43,033 nucleotides of DNA, taken from positions 1 through 43,033 of the forward strand of contig UQLS01000016.1 of assembly GCA_900541915.1 (NCBI GenBank), written 5' to 3'. Of the stretch, positions 1 to 7,762 are shown piece after piece; positions within the stretch are counted from its first letter, which is position 1, and every line of letters begins with the position of its first letter. The notes under the pieces were generated by a model that saw only the letters and a program-made list of their open reading frames with translations, was not told the DNA's origin and made no database searches. Position numbers and translations under genes: made by a program. The stretch is from an uncultured Phascolarctobacterium sp. (GTDB lineage Bacteria > Bacillota > Negativicutes > Acidaminococcales > Acidaminococcaceae).

Positions 1-50
1 ATAGCGGGCGGTTGTTAAATAAGCGTTTTACGCTTATTTCTCGCTAAAGC

Positions 51-89
51 AATAATAAAAGCCGCCTCGGTATTTATACCGAAACGGCT
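51..89 (-). terminator. Intrinsic terminator after ychF
   Basis: An inverted repeat at about 60-72 and 77-89, with a 2x2 internal loop, lies 20 bases past the ychF stop. On the minus strand it is followed by a T-rich run (51-60). This is the form of a Rho-independent terminator. Confidence 0.75.
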
Positions 90-107
90 GAGTATTCATA
101 TTATATT

Positions 108-1214
108 TTACACATTGAAACGGAATTCAACTACGTCGCCATCCTGCATAACATAGTCTTTGCCTTCCAGACGTACCAGGCCTTTTTCACGGGCAGCTGC
201 CTTGCTGCCGCATTCAACCAGGTCTTTAAAGGAAACTATTTCTGCACGGATAAAGCCGCGTTCAAAGTCAGTATGAATCTTGCCTGCTGCCTGAGGAGCC
301 TTAGTGCCGCAGGTAATAGTCCAGGCACGAGATTCCATTTCGCCGGCAGTCAGATAAGTCATCAGACCCAGCAGTTTAAAGCCAGCTTTGATTAAGCGGT
401 CCAGACCAGCTTCCTGTAAGCCTGCCATTTCCAAAAATTCCTTTGCTTCGTCAGCAGGAAGTTCAGCAATCTCGCTTTCCATTTTTGCAGAAATAACAAT
501 AACTTCTGCGCCTTCTTCAGCAGCATATTTGCGTACTGCTTCTACATGCGGGTTACCGGAAGCATCGCCTGCTTCTTCTTCAGATACATTGGTAACATAC
601 AGTACCGGTTTCAAAGTCAGCAGATGCAATTCTTTAAGGAATTCACATTCTTCTTCAGTCAATCCCTGGCGGCGTGCAGGCACAGCCTCACCCAATCCTG
701 CCAGAACTTTTTCCAGTGCTGCTTTTTCCAGCGGCACTTTCTTGTCGCCGGTCTTAAGCAGTTTTACAATACGCTCCATGCGTTTTTCTACGGTTTCCAT
801 ATCAGCCAGGCACAGCTCGGTATTGATAATTTCAATATCGCGCAGCGGATTGATACTGCCTTCTACGTGGGTAATATTGCCATCTTCAAAGCAGCGTACC
901 ACCTGGGCAATAGCATCAACCTCGCGGATATGCGCCAGGAACTTATTGCCCAAACCTTCGCCTTTGGAAGCACCTTTAACCAAACCGGCAATATCGACAA
1001 AGCGCATTGCTGCCGGTACAATTTTCTTGGAATGGAACATGTCACTCAATACCTGCAAACGTTCATCAGGTACATCTACTACGCCGACATTAGGCTCAAT
1101 AGTACAGAAAGGATAGTTGGCAGCTTCTGCGCCAGCTTTAGTAATAGCATTAAACAGGGTGCTCTTGCCTACGTTAGGCAAACCCACAATACCGACTTCT
1201 AAATTAGTGCTCAC
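108..1214 (-). CDS. ychF: YchF/OLA1-family ribosome-associated ATPase
   Basis: This is a P-loop protein of the Obg/YchF group. The family binds ATP more readily than GTP, associates with ribosomes and influences translation start fidelity and stress responses. The G1 motif GLPNVGKST is at residues 11-19. The G3-like DIAGLVKGA motif is near residue 74, followed by the family hallmark GEGLGNKFLAHIREVDAI. The C-terminus (about 280-368, with GTKAPQAAGKIHTDFERGFIRAE split over its TGS domain) is typical. Length 368 aa fits the usual 363-367. A good -35/-10 pair lies upstream at 1272-1300 and a terminator follows, so it is probably expressed alone. The assignment is secure. Confidence 0.97.
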   Translation of the reverse strand: MSTNLEVGIVGLPNVGKSTLFNAITKAGAEAANYPFCTIEPNVGVVDVPDERLQVLSDMFHSKKIVPAAMRFVDIAGLVKGASKGEGLGNKFLAHIREVDAIAQVVRCFEDGNITHVEGSINPLRDIEIINTELCLADMETVEKRMERIVKLLKTGDKKVPLEKAALEKVLAGLGEAVPARRQGLTEEECEFLKELHLLTLKPVLYVTNVSEEEAGDASGNPHVEAVRKYAAEEGAEVIVISAKMESEIAELPADEAKEFLEMAGLQEAGLDRLIKAGFKLLGLMTYLTAGEMESRAWTITCGTKAPQAAGKIHTDFERGFIRAEIVSFKDLVECGSKAAAREKGLVRLEGKDYVMQDGDVVEFRFNV

Positions 1215-1271
1215 TCTTATCGCTCCTTACAGCAGTCATTTCTCAATAATGAAATATTTATATCTTATAGT

Positions 1272-1300
1272 ATTTTACAATAACTGCAGTTTTTATGCAA
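1272..1300 (-). promoter_or_regulatory. Predicted promoter of ychF
   Basis: On the minus strand TTGCAT (1300-1295) and TAAAAT (1277-1272) are separated by 17 bases. This is a reasonable sigma-70/SigA-type promoter about 60 bases upstream of the ychF start. Confidence 0.5.
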
Positions 1301-1312
1301 TTATCTTGCTCT

Positions 1313-1326
1313 ATTACCCGGGAAAT
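1313..1326. promoter_or_regulatory. Noc-binding-site-like palindrome
   Basis: ATTACCCGGGAAAT differs at one position from the Bacillus Noc-binding site ATTTCCCGGGAAAT. It sits between ychF and the LysE-type gene, touching the latter's stop codon. The window encodes a Noc-type protein, which makes a real site plausible, but one 14-mer with a mismatch could be chance. Confidence 0.35.
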
Positions 1327-1934
1327 TATCGCAGCAGCTCTGCAAAATGCCACAGCAGACGCAGCCCGTAGAAAATAAGCACAACGCCGCAGATTCTGTT
1401 AATATTCTTTAAGACATTGCTGCTTAAACGCCCGCCCACAAAATGTACTACGCTGGCTAAACTCATAAACCATAAACAGGAAGCACTCACTACGCCGGCA
1501 ATAAAATATTCTCTGCCACCTTCACTGCAGGAAGCCTGCGCCGCTCCTAATAGCAAAGTACCGTCAATTACAGCCTGAGGATTAAACCATGTCACAGCAC
1601 AGGCCGCAGCCGCTGTCTGCAGCCAATTTCTTTCAGCAGTCTGCGTAAGCTCTACCTCCTGAGTACGAGCAAGTCCCCAGCCTATCTTCACTACAGCCAA
1701 GCCTCCAACCAGCAAAAGTACTAACTGCAGCCATAAAAATTGCTGCAGCAACAGGCCTATGCCCAAAAAACACCCTAAAGCTAAGGTAATGTCAAAAAAG
1801 ATAACCGTTCCGGCCGTAAGCAGCGCCTGCTGCAAAGTTCCTGCCGCTGCCGTATTGATAACAAACAGATTCTGCATACCAATGGGCGCAACATAGGCCA
1901 AGCCTAATATCAGTCCCTGTAAATAATCACTCAT
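1326..1934 (-). CDS. LysE/ArgO-family amino acid exporter
   Basis: A 202-aa integral membrane protein of the LysE/ArgO/RhtB superfamily, which exports basic or other amino acids across the inner membrane. The N-terminal segment with APIGMQNLFVI (about residues 16-26) is the family's conserved first-helix motif. A second signature, TWFNPQAVIDGTLLLG (about 115-130), matches the loop that re-enters the membrane. Six hydrophobic segments are visible. The start ATG overlaps the stop of the upstream EamA permease gene by 8 bases, so the two are translationally coupled. The substrate cannot be told from sequence; lysine or arginine is the family default. Confidence 0.85.
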   Translation of the reverse strand: MSDYLQGLILGLAYVAPIGMQNLFVINTAAAGTLQQALLTAGTVIFFDITLALGCFLGIGLLLQQFLWLQLVLLLVGGLAVVKIGWGLARTQEVELTQTAERNWLQTAAAACAVTWFNPQAVIDGTLLLGAAQASCSEGGREYFIAGVVSASCLWFMSLASVVHFVGGRLSSNVLKNINRICGVVLIFYGLRLLWHFAELLR

Positions 1935-2871
1935 CTTGATGTCCGCCTTTATTTTTATTGCTCTGCGTCAGCTTATGAATAATCTGTGCCAGTAAGCCCT
2001 GTTCATTTTCTGACAGCAGCAAACCTGCCAGCGTCAGCAGCATGCCAGTCCACAACAGCGGCGTTAAGGGCTCTGCCAGTACAATATGTGCTGTAAGCAC
2101 AGTAATCAGCGGCGAAAGATAGATATAAGCAGCTGTCTTAGTTGCACCAATAGTCTTTACAGCGTAGTTCCAGGTAACAAAGCAGGCTGCCGATGCGCCC
2201 AGGCCTAAAAATAAGAGATTACCCATATTCACCGGTTTTAAATAACAGGCTGTTTTAAACGAAGTATCAAAGACAAACAGAAATGGCAGCATAAATAACA
2301 GCCCCCAGCCAAAAATAACCCTCGTCGACTGGATAACATTAAAGTTATAACTGCCGATTATTTTACTGAAAACAGAATAAAAGCCCCAGACGCATACCGC
2401 CATAATAGTCAGAAAATCCCCTAATGGATTGAGCATCAGACTGCGTCCGTTAAAAACAATGCAGACAATACCTGCCAAAGCAAAAAGAAAGCCCAGAAAA
2501 AAGCTTTTATGCAGACACTCACCCTGCAGGAATTTCTGTGCCAGCATAGCTGTAATAAACGGAATACAGGTCGTTATAACCGCTGCATTAGAAGCAGTTG
2601 TATATTTCAGCGCAAAATTTTCCAGCAGAAAATACAGAGTAATACCGCTGATACCGGCACAGATAAATATTCTACGCTGCGGCCAGGTAAGATGCAGACG
2701 CTGCGGACGCAGCAGCCACAGCACTATAAACCCTAATAGGAAGCGTGAAAAAAGAATCTCCAGCGGCTGAAAATCCTGCAAAAGTACTTTAGTAGAAATA
2801 AAAGTTGTACCCCATAAAAATATTGTAAATAATGCGGCCATATGACCCTGCAAAAGCTTTCTACTCTGCAT
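1927..2871 (-). CDS. EamA/DMT-superfamily permease
   Basis: A drug/metabolite transporter superfamily protein with two EamA repeats and about ten membrane segments. The first repeat includes LWGTTFISTKVLL near residue 20 and the second WGFYSVFSKII near 165. Members export or import amino acids, nucleosides or other metabolites. ATG 2871 is preferred over ATG 2877 because GAGAGG then lies about 8 bases upstream, giving 314 aa. It is followed by the overlapping LysE-type exporter gene, which suggests a two-gene metabolite export operon. The substrate is unknown. Confidence 0.85.
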   Translation of the reverse strand: MQSRKLLQGHMAALFTIFLWGTTFISTKVLLQDFQPLEILFSRFLLGFIVLWLLRPQRLHLTWPQRRIFICAGISGITLYFLLENFALKYTTASNAAVITTCIPFITAMLAQKFLQGECLHKSFFLGFLFALAGIVCIVFNGRSLMLNPLGDFLTIMAVCVWGFYSVFSKIIGSYNFNVIQSTRVIFGWGLLFMLPFLFVFDTSFKTACYLKPVNMGNLLFLGLGASAACFVTWNYAVKTIGATKTAAYIYLSPLITVLTAHIVLAEPLTPLLWTGMLLTLAGLLLSENEQGLLAQIIHKLTQSNKNKGGHQDE

Positions 2872-2912
2872 AAACATATCCTCTCATAACTGCTGCTAGC
2901 CTTACGCTGTAT

Positions 2913-2941
2913 TTGACAATCATTACATGCAGCAATACAAT
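2913..2941 (+). promoter_or_regulatory. Predicted promoter of the ECF S-component gene
   Basis: TTGACA (2913-2918) and TACAAT (2936-2941) with a 17-base spacer lie 42 bases upstream of the ATG at 2983. No FMN riboswitch is visible in the short leader. Confidence 0.6.
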
Positions 2942-2982
2942 AATCAATAATAACTGCTTAATTTATAAAAACGGAGTAATTT

Positions 2983-3627
2983 ATGAATAACTTAAATAAT
3001 AAAAAACTGACCGTATTAGCTCTGCTGTGTGCCATGGCCTATCTGCTCATGGTCACTATTAAGATTCCAATCATTCTTTTCCTCAAATATGAGCCTAAGG
3101 ATATCATTATCACTTTAGGCGGCTTTCTGTATGGCCCTGCCGCCTCGGTTATCATTTCCAGCGTTGTTTCCGTACTGGAAATGTTCACCGCCAGCGATAC
3201 CGGCATCATCGGTCTGATAATGAACATCTTAGCCAGCTGCAGTTTTGCCTGCACGGCAGCCTGGATTTATCATAAAAATCCTTCGCAGCGCAGTGCTTTC
3301 TTCGGCCTGCTTGCAGGTACTGCCTGCCTCACCGTAACAATGCTGGTCTGGAACTATATCTTCCTGCCCATCTTCCTGCACTTTCCGCGAGCCGAAGTTG
3401 CCAAGCTGCTTTTTCCTGCCATCCTGCCTTTTAACCTGCTGAAAGGTACACTGAATACGGCACTGATTCTTTTACTGTTCCGTCATGTACTCAAAGCCTT
3501 GGAAAACAGCGGGCTGCTGCCTGTTTCCAGTCAAAAACCTGCCAGAAAAAACTGGCTGACAGCAGCAGCAATATTTCTTTTGCTGACCTGTTTATTAGTT
3601 GCCGCCGCTCTGCGCGGCTGGCTGTAA
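2983..3627 (+). CDS. RibU-like ECF transporter S component
   Basis: A 214-aa membrane protein resembling the substrate-binding S components of energy-coupling-factor vitamin transporters, closest in pattern to riboflavin-type RibU. The segment PIILFLKYEPKDIIITLGGF (about 24-43) followed by LYGPAASVIISSVVSVLEMF corresponds to the conserved KYDPSD...GGFLFGP region of RibU, and about six hydrophobic helices are present. No EcfA or EcfT genes are nearby, so it would rely on a shared module encoded elsewhere. It lies on the strand opposing most genes left of the origin, has its own promoter and ends at a bidirectional terminator. The family is fairly sure; riboflavin specificity is inferred. Confidence 0.75.
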   Translation: MNNLNNKKLTVLALLCAMAYLLMVTIKIPIILFLKYEPKDIIITLGGFLYGPAASVIISSVVSVLEMFTASDTGIIGLIMNILASCSFACTAAWIYHKNPSQRSAFFGLLAGTACLTVTMLVWNYIFLPIFLHFPRAEVAKLLFPAILPFNLLKGTLNTALILLLFRHVLKALENSGLLPVSSQKPARKNWLTAAAIFLLLTCLLVAAALRGWL

Positions 3628-3656
3628 AAAAAGACTGCCTTACGGCAGTCTTTTTT
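3626..3656. terminator. Bidirectional terminator
   Basis: GACTGCC (3633-3639) and GGCAGTC (3644-3650) form a stem with A7 before and T6 after. It serves both the ECF gene (+) and the converging secreted-protein gene (-). Confidence 0.85.
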
Positions 3657-3658
3657 AT

Positions 3659-4360
3659 TTAATGCTGCATCAGTTTATTCGCAAAATTACGCATGGCCTG
3701 GTTAGGTGCCTGTTTAAAATCTGCAGGCGGCAAAGCAAAGGCTTTTTCAGCATCAACAGTCTCACTGCATTCTACCACGTCAAAACGCGGCAAATAGCTT
3801 ACTTCATAGCCTTTCCAGTTTTCGGTATCCTTTTCAAAGTAGAAATACAGCTCGTTGCTGCCTCTGGTTACCTTATCGTAATCAAAGCCAGTAACATTAT
3901 CATAACCGCCTTCCGGTCTGTTGGCAAACCAGCTGATCAGAGTTTCAGCAAAAGGCTTGCTCATACCAGGCAATTCCGGCAGTCTGTCATAAGTTTTATT
4001 GGCATAATCGATAGTATACCAGTAACCGCCTTTAACAAAGGTATTACTGTTGCTGACTACTTTGCCTTCACCGTCAGTAATAATAACATGTTCAGCATTG
4101 ATGCCGTTCATCTCATTGTATTCTGTACGGATATTGCGCACTCTCTGTGCCGCAGGCAGATTATTATAAGCCTCCGGAGTAAGCACATCAGCCATGTCTA
4201 TCTGCTGCTTAACAACCAGGTGCACAGGGTGCTTGTCACTGTTCAAAGTGCTGCCCAGCAGCTTAAAAGTACGCTGACCGGGATTATAAGCCAATGCCAC
4301 AGCACTGCAGAGTATTGTCAGCAGGCAGGCTAACATAAAAACCACTAAGGACTTTTTCAT
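3659..4360 (-). CDS. Secreted protein of unknown function
   Basis: A 233-aa protein with a clear Sec signal peptide (MKKSLVVFMLACLLTILCSAVALA, cleavage near residue 25). I do not recognise a family. The mature part is polar, with aromatic-rich stretches such as GGYWYTIDYANKTYDRLP and NELYFYFEKDTENWKGYEVSY that read like beta strands. That pattern recalls periplasmic LolA-like or outer-membrane-protein-sensing folds, but this is only an impression. The start is ATG 4360 because GAGGTG (complement of 4367-4372) lies six bases upstream; an in-frame GTG at 4369 is inside that ribosome-binding site. It has no operon partners. Confidence 0.75.
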   Translation of the reverse strand: MKKSLVVFMLACLLTILCSAVALAYNPGQRTFKLLGSTLNSDKHPVHLVVKQQIDMADVLTPEAYNNLPAAQRVRNIRTEYNEMNGINAEHVIITDGEGKVVSNSNTFVKGGYWYTIDYANKTYDRLPELPGMSKPFAETLISWFANRPEGGYDNVTGFDYDKVTRGSNELYFYFEKDTENWKGYEVSYLPRFDVVECSETVDAEKAFALPPADFKQAPNQAMRNFANKLMQH

Positions 4361-4424
4361 TGGTATCACCTCATTTTTAAGATATTACTATTATACCATA
4401 TTGTCATTCCATACTGTAAAACAA

Positions 4425-4458
4425 AATACACCTCTGAAGTCCTTTTCAGAGGTGTATT
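4425..4458 (-). terminator. Terminator of the liv/CBS-ACT/DUF951 operon
   Basis: A 14-bp perfect stem (4425-4438 with 4445-4458) is followed on the minus strand by a T-rich stretch (TTTTGTTTT), just past the DUF951 stop. Confidence 0.8.
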
Positions 4459-4465
4459 TACTATT

Positions 4466-4663
4466 TCACTGTGCACTTTTGACGATTGCTTTAACCGCCT
4501 TTTCAAACTTGGTGCGGGAAATCATAACAAAATGTCCGCAGCCACAGCATTTCATACCGAAATCCATACCTGTACGCGTAATTTCCCATTCATTACTGCC
4601 GCATGGATGGGCTTTTTTCATGCTCACCACGTCGCCGACATGGAAAACAGTTCCTTTGAGCAT
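4466..4663 (-). CDS. DUF951 family protein (YyzM-like)
   Basis: A 65-aa protein matching DUF951, with VGDVVSMKKAHPCGSNEW (about 9-26), then KCCGCGHFVMISRTKFEKAV (about 38-57). The three cysteines plus the CxxC-like pattern suggest a small metal-binding or nucleic-acid-binding domain. The family is usually encoded near the Firmicutes origin, as here. The start codon overlaps the stop of the CBS-ACT gene by one base, so it is the last gene of the minus-strand operon. The molecular function is not established. Confidence 0.9.
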   Translation of the reverse strand: MLKGTVFHVGDVVSMKKAHPCGSNEWEITRTGMDFGMKCCGCGHFVMISRTKFEKAVKAIVKSAQ

Positions 4664-5325
4664 TATTCGTCAACGCCCTCAAAGGTCATAATATCCGTAA
4701 CGGGATAACCAGCCTCACGGATTTGTTCAATAATACCCATACCATGGTTAGCCAGATCAGCGCGGATAGTTACTTCCGCACTGCCGTTTTGGTTCTGCTT
4801 GCTGACAATGGAAATGATATTGATATTATTTTCCTTAAACAGGTTACTTACTTCGGCAATAACGCCTACCTTGTCGGTAGCGTCAAAGGTAATACGGGTA
4901 CAGCTGCGGTCCATACTCATGATTTCTACAAAAGCACGGAACAAATCATTTTGAGAAATGATGCCGCACAGTTTATTATTTTCGTCAACTACTGGCAGAG
5001 CATTAACTCTATGCTTGTACAGTTTATAAGCAACATATTCGATAGTGTCATCCGCATTAACGGTAACAACGGTTCTGCTCATAATATCTTTTACTTTTAA
5101 ACGTCCCAGCAGATAATTAGCTTCATAACGGGACAAAGTGCTGGCATCACTGGGTGACGCACGGCCGATATCGTCAATAGTAATAATACCGCGTACACGT
5201 CTGATATCATCTACTACCGGGATGCTGACAAAACCATTGCTGCGCATCAATTCACGAGCTTCCAGCATGGATTGGTCTTCACTTACTGTAATGACAACGG
5301 GAGTCATAAATTCTTTTACTAACAT
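4663..5325 (-). CDS. CBS-pair plus ACT domain protein (AcuB-like)
   Basis: A 220-aa soluble sensor-type protein. Two CBS motifs lie at about residues 7-60 (MTPVVITVSEDQSMLEARELM) and 78-135 (IMSRTVVTVNADDTIEYVAYKL). They are followed by an ACT domain at about 143-215. CBS pairs bind adenine nucleotides and ACT domains bind amino acids. Its place directly after livF, with 16 bases between the genes, suggests it senses branched-chain amino acid or energy status for the same pathway. That role is inference. The start is supported by GGAGAG seven bases upstream. AcuB of Bacillus has a similar architecture. Confidence 0.88.
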   Translation of the reverse strand: MLVKEFMTPVVITVSEDQSMLEARELMRSNGFVSIPVVDDIRRVRGIITIDDIGRASPSDASTLSRYEANYLLGRLKVKDIMSRTVVTVNADDTIEYVAYKLYKHRVNALPVVDENNKLCGIISQNDLFRAFVEIMSMDRSCTRITFDATDKVGVIAEVSNLFKENNINIISIVSKQNQNGSAEVTIRADLANHGMGIIEQIREAGYPVTDIMTFEGVDE

Positions 5326-5341
5326 TATTTCACTCTCCTTA

Positions 5342-6046
5342 TCAGCCGCCGAGATATGCCTTGCGCACTGCTTCGCTGCTTGCCAGCTCCTGTGCCGTAC
5401 CGCTCAGAGTGATGCGTCCTGTTTCCAGAACATAGGCCTTATCGGCAATGGACAGGGCCATATTTGCATTCTGTTCTACCAAAAGTACGGTAGTACCGCT
5501 GGCATTGATTTCTTTTATTATATTAAAAATTTCTTTAACAAGCAACGGTGCAAGACCCATGGAAGGTTCATCCAACAGCAGCAGCTTCGGACGGCTCATC
5601 AGCGCGCGTCCCATAGCCAGCATCTGCTGTTCACCGCCGGATAAAGTACCGGACAGCTGATTTTTACGTTCTAAAAGACGCGGAAATTTATTAAATACAT
5701 CTTCCAAATCCTTGGCAATACCATCTTTATCTTTGCGCAGATAAGCACCCAGCTCCAGATTTTCCATAACTGTCATGTTGGCAAATACATGGCGGCCTTC
5801 AGGAACCTGGCATAAGCCTAAGCTTACAATCTTATGAGCAGGCATGCCGGAAATATCACGGTCTTCATAAATAATGCGTCCGGTCTTAGGTTTCATCAAA
5901 CCGGAAATAGTACGCAGTGTAGTAGATTTGCCTGCACCGTTAGAGCCTATCAGCGCAACTATCTCACCGTCAGGTACATTCAGGCTGATGCCTTTGATAG
6001 CGTGGATAGCGCCGTAATAGACATTGATATCTTCAACTCTTAACAT
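5342..6046 (-). CDS. livF: Branched-chain amino acid ABC transporter ATPase LivF
   Basis: A 234-aa ABC ATPase. Walker A is GSNGAGKST at 34-42, the signature is LSGGEQQ near 135, and Walker B is LLLLDEPSMGLAP near 155. The sequence ending in YVLETGRITLSGTAQEL is typical of LivF. It pairs with LivG to power the LivHM permease. Its ATG overlaps the livG stop by one base (TGATG), showing translational coupling, and GAGGAGGT lies eight bases upstream. Confidence 0.95.
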   Translation of the reverse strand: MLRVEDINVYYGAIHAIKGISLNVPDGEIVALIGSNGAGKSTTLRTISGLMKPKTGRIIYEDRDISGMPAHKIVSLGLCQVPEGRHVFANMTVMENLELGAYLRKDKDGIAKDLEDVFNKFPRLLERKNQLSGTLSGGEQQMLAMGRALMSRPKLLLLDEPSMGLAPLLVKEIFNIIKEINASGTTVLLVEQNANMALSIADKAYVLETGRITLSGTAQELASSEAVRKAYLGG

Positions 6047-6819
6047 CAGTTGATTACCTCCTCGCCTAAATATGCCTCAATTACACGGCTGTTATGCTTG
6101 ATTTCATCAGGTGTACCTTCTGCAATCTTGCAGCCATATTCCAGTACATAGATACGTTCACAAACACCCATAACAAGGCCCATATCATGCTCGATGAGCA
6201 GAATGGAAAGCTTAAATTCATTACGAATCCAGCGAATCATTTCCATAAGCTCTTTGGTTTCCTGCGGATTCATACCGGCAGCAGGTTCGTCCAAAAGCAA
6301 AAGCTTCGGCTCAGTTGCCAACGCACGGGCAATTTCCAGACGGCGCTGCTCACCATAGGGCAGGTTTTTAGCCGTTTCATAAGCTTTATGCTCCAGGTGG
6401 AAGATTTTCAGCAAATCCAGTGCTTTTTGAGTAATAGCATCTTCTTCATGCAGATACTTACCGGTACGAAATACAGCATCAACAAGATTATAGGAAACGT
6501 GCATATTATAGGCAATCTTTACATTATCAATAACGCTGAGCTCGGAAAACAGGCGGATATTCTGGAAAGTACGCGCCATACCCATCTGGGTTACCTGATA
6601 GGATTTTTTCCCGCTGCTCTTTTTGCCGTTAAAATAAATTTCGCCTTCAGTCGGTGTATAAACGCCGGTAATCATATTAAAAGCAGTAGTCTTACCAGCG
6701 CCGTTAGGTCCGATAAGGCCGATCAGCTCGCCTTCATCTATATGCATGGTCAGATTGGAAACGGCACGCAGGCCGCCGAAAACCATGGAAACATTATTTA
6801 CCTTCAGCAGCTCTGCCAT
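6046..6819 (-). CDS. livG: Branched-chain amino acid ABC transporter ATPase LivG
   Basis: A 257-aa ABC ATPase with Walker A GPNGAGKTT near 38, the YGEQRRLEIARAL signature region, and Walker B LLLLDEPAAGMNPQET, which is the LivG hallmark. The start is ATG 6819, seven bases after GGAGGT; a longer reading to 6849 would lie upstream of that site. The gene overlaps the end of livM by 26 bases. Confidence 0.95.
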   Translation of the reverse strand: MAELLKVNNVSMVFGGLRAVSNLTMHIDEGELIGLIGPNGAGKTTAFNMITGVYTPTEGEIYFNGKKSSGKKSYQVTQMGMARTFQNIRLFSELSVIDNVKIAYNMHVSYNLVDAVFRTGKYLHEEDAITQKALDLLKIFHLEHKAYETAKNLPYGEQRRLEIARALATEPKLLLLDEPAAGMNPQETKELMEMIRWIRNEFKLSILLIEHDMGLVMGVCERIYVLEYGCKIAEGTPDEIKHNSRVIEAYLGEEVIN

Positions 6820-7753
6820 CTTTCTTACCTCCAAATCTGAACATTTCACGGCTTAATTCCACGCTGCCGAACAGACCCTGCGGGCGGCGCAGCATTAAGA
6901 CAATAAGAGTAATAGAATAAATAATCATACGCCATTCAGGATAATCTGACAGATAAGCGGAAATAAAGGTCAGCAGCACCGCACCGGTAATAGCACCGGT
7001 CATGGAGCCTAAGCCGCCCAAAACAACCATAGTCAGAATATCGAAAGAACGCATAAAGGTAAAGGATGCCGGATGCGCCAGGAAGAAATAGTGGCTGAAC
7101 AAAGCACCGGCAGTACCGGCAAAGGACGCACCCAAGGTGAAAGCCATTACCTTGTATTTGGTAGTATTGATGCCCATGGTATCTGCTGCAATTTCATTTT
7201 CACGAATAGCCAGGCAGCAGCGGCCAGGAGCGGAATTCTTAAAGTTTTTAATAAAGAAGATGATAAAAATCATAATCCAGAATACATAGGCAAAAGTAGT
7301 AAGACGCGGAATACCCATCAAACCGGAAGCACCGCCTACATAGTCAATATTCAGGATACAGATACGGATAATTTCGCCTAAACCTAAAGTCGCAATAGCC
7401 AGATAGTCACCATTCAGACGCAGGGTCGGCAAACCAATTAAAAAGCCCAGAATACCTGCAGCTACAGTACCTACAATTAAAGCCAGCTCATAAGGCAGGC
7501 CCATCTTAACAGTAATAATAGCACTTGTATAAGCACCTACAGCCATAAAACCAGCATGGCCGATGGAGAACTGTCCTGTATAACCGTTAATCAGGTTAAG
7601 GCTTACAGACAGGATAATATTGATACAGATTAAAATAATATTCAGTTCCCAGAAGGGACCAATCAAACCGCCGAACATCAGGCCCTGCAGAACTGCAAAC
7701 AGCACAACACAGCCGGCGATGGCGGTCAAATCGAATTTTCTTATCGGATTCAT
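6794..7753 (-). CDS. livM: Branched-chain amino acid ABC transporter permease LivM
   Basis: A 319-aa permease with about ten membrane segments. Family motifs include LNLINGYTGQFSIGHAGFMAVGAY (about 54-77) and the EAA-like loop GRCCLAIRENEIAADTMGINTTKYKVMAFTLGASFAG (about 177-213). With LivH it forms the membrane channel. The start ATG 7753 is chosen because AGGTGA, overlapping the livH stop, lies five bases upstream; the in-frame GTG at 7762 lacks a ribosome-binding site. Confidence 0.95.
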   Translation of the reverse strand: MNPIRKFDLTAIAGCVVLFAVLQGLMFGGLIGPFWELNIILICINIILSVSLNLINGYTGQFSIGHAGFMAVGAYTSAIITVKMGLPYELALIVGTVAAGILGFLIGLPTLRLNGDYLAIATLGLGEIIRICILNIDYVGGASGLMGIPRLTTFAYVFWIMIFIIFFIKNFKNSAPGRCCLAIRENEIAADTMGINTTKYKVMAFTLGASFAGTAGALFSHYFFLAHPASFTFMRSFDILTMVVLGGLGSMTGAITGAVLLTFISAYLSDYPEWRMIIYSITLIVLMLRRPQGLFGSVELSREMFRFGGKKDGRAAEGK

Positions 7754-7762
7754 ACCGCTCAC

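Noticed and set aside
17..39. Perfect 9-bp hairpin AAATAAGCG/CGCTTATTT
   Set aside because: There is no T-run on either side and it lies past the ychF terminator; it may belong to something upstream of the window but cannot be assigned.
388..1202. Long plus-strand open frames opposite ychF
   Set aside because: They are antisense shadows of a complete YchF gene, low in conserved character and without convincing ribosome-binding sites. The same holds for the frames opposite liv genes, gyrB, gyrA, dnaA and the redox genes.
2878..2982. Possible FMN riboswitch before the RibU-like gene
   Set aside because: The leader is too short and none of the conserved FMN-element segments is present.
4361..4369. 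GTG start adding three residues to the secreted protein
   Set aside because: It lies inside the ribosome-binding site for the better ATG at 4360.
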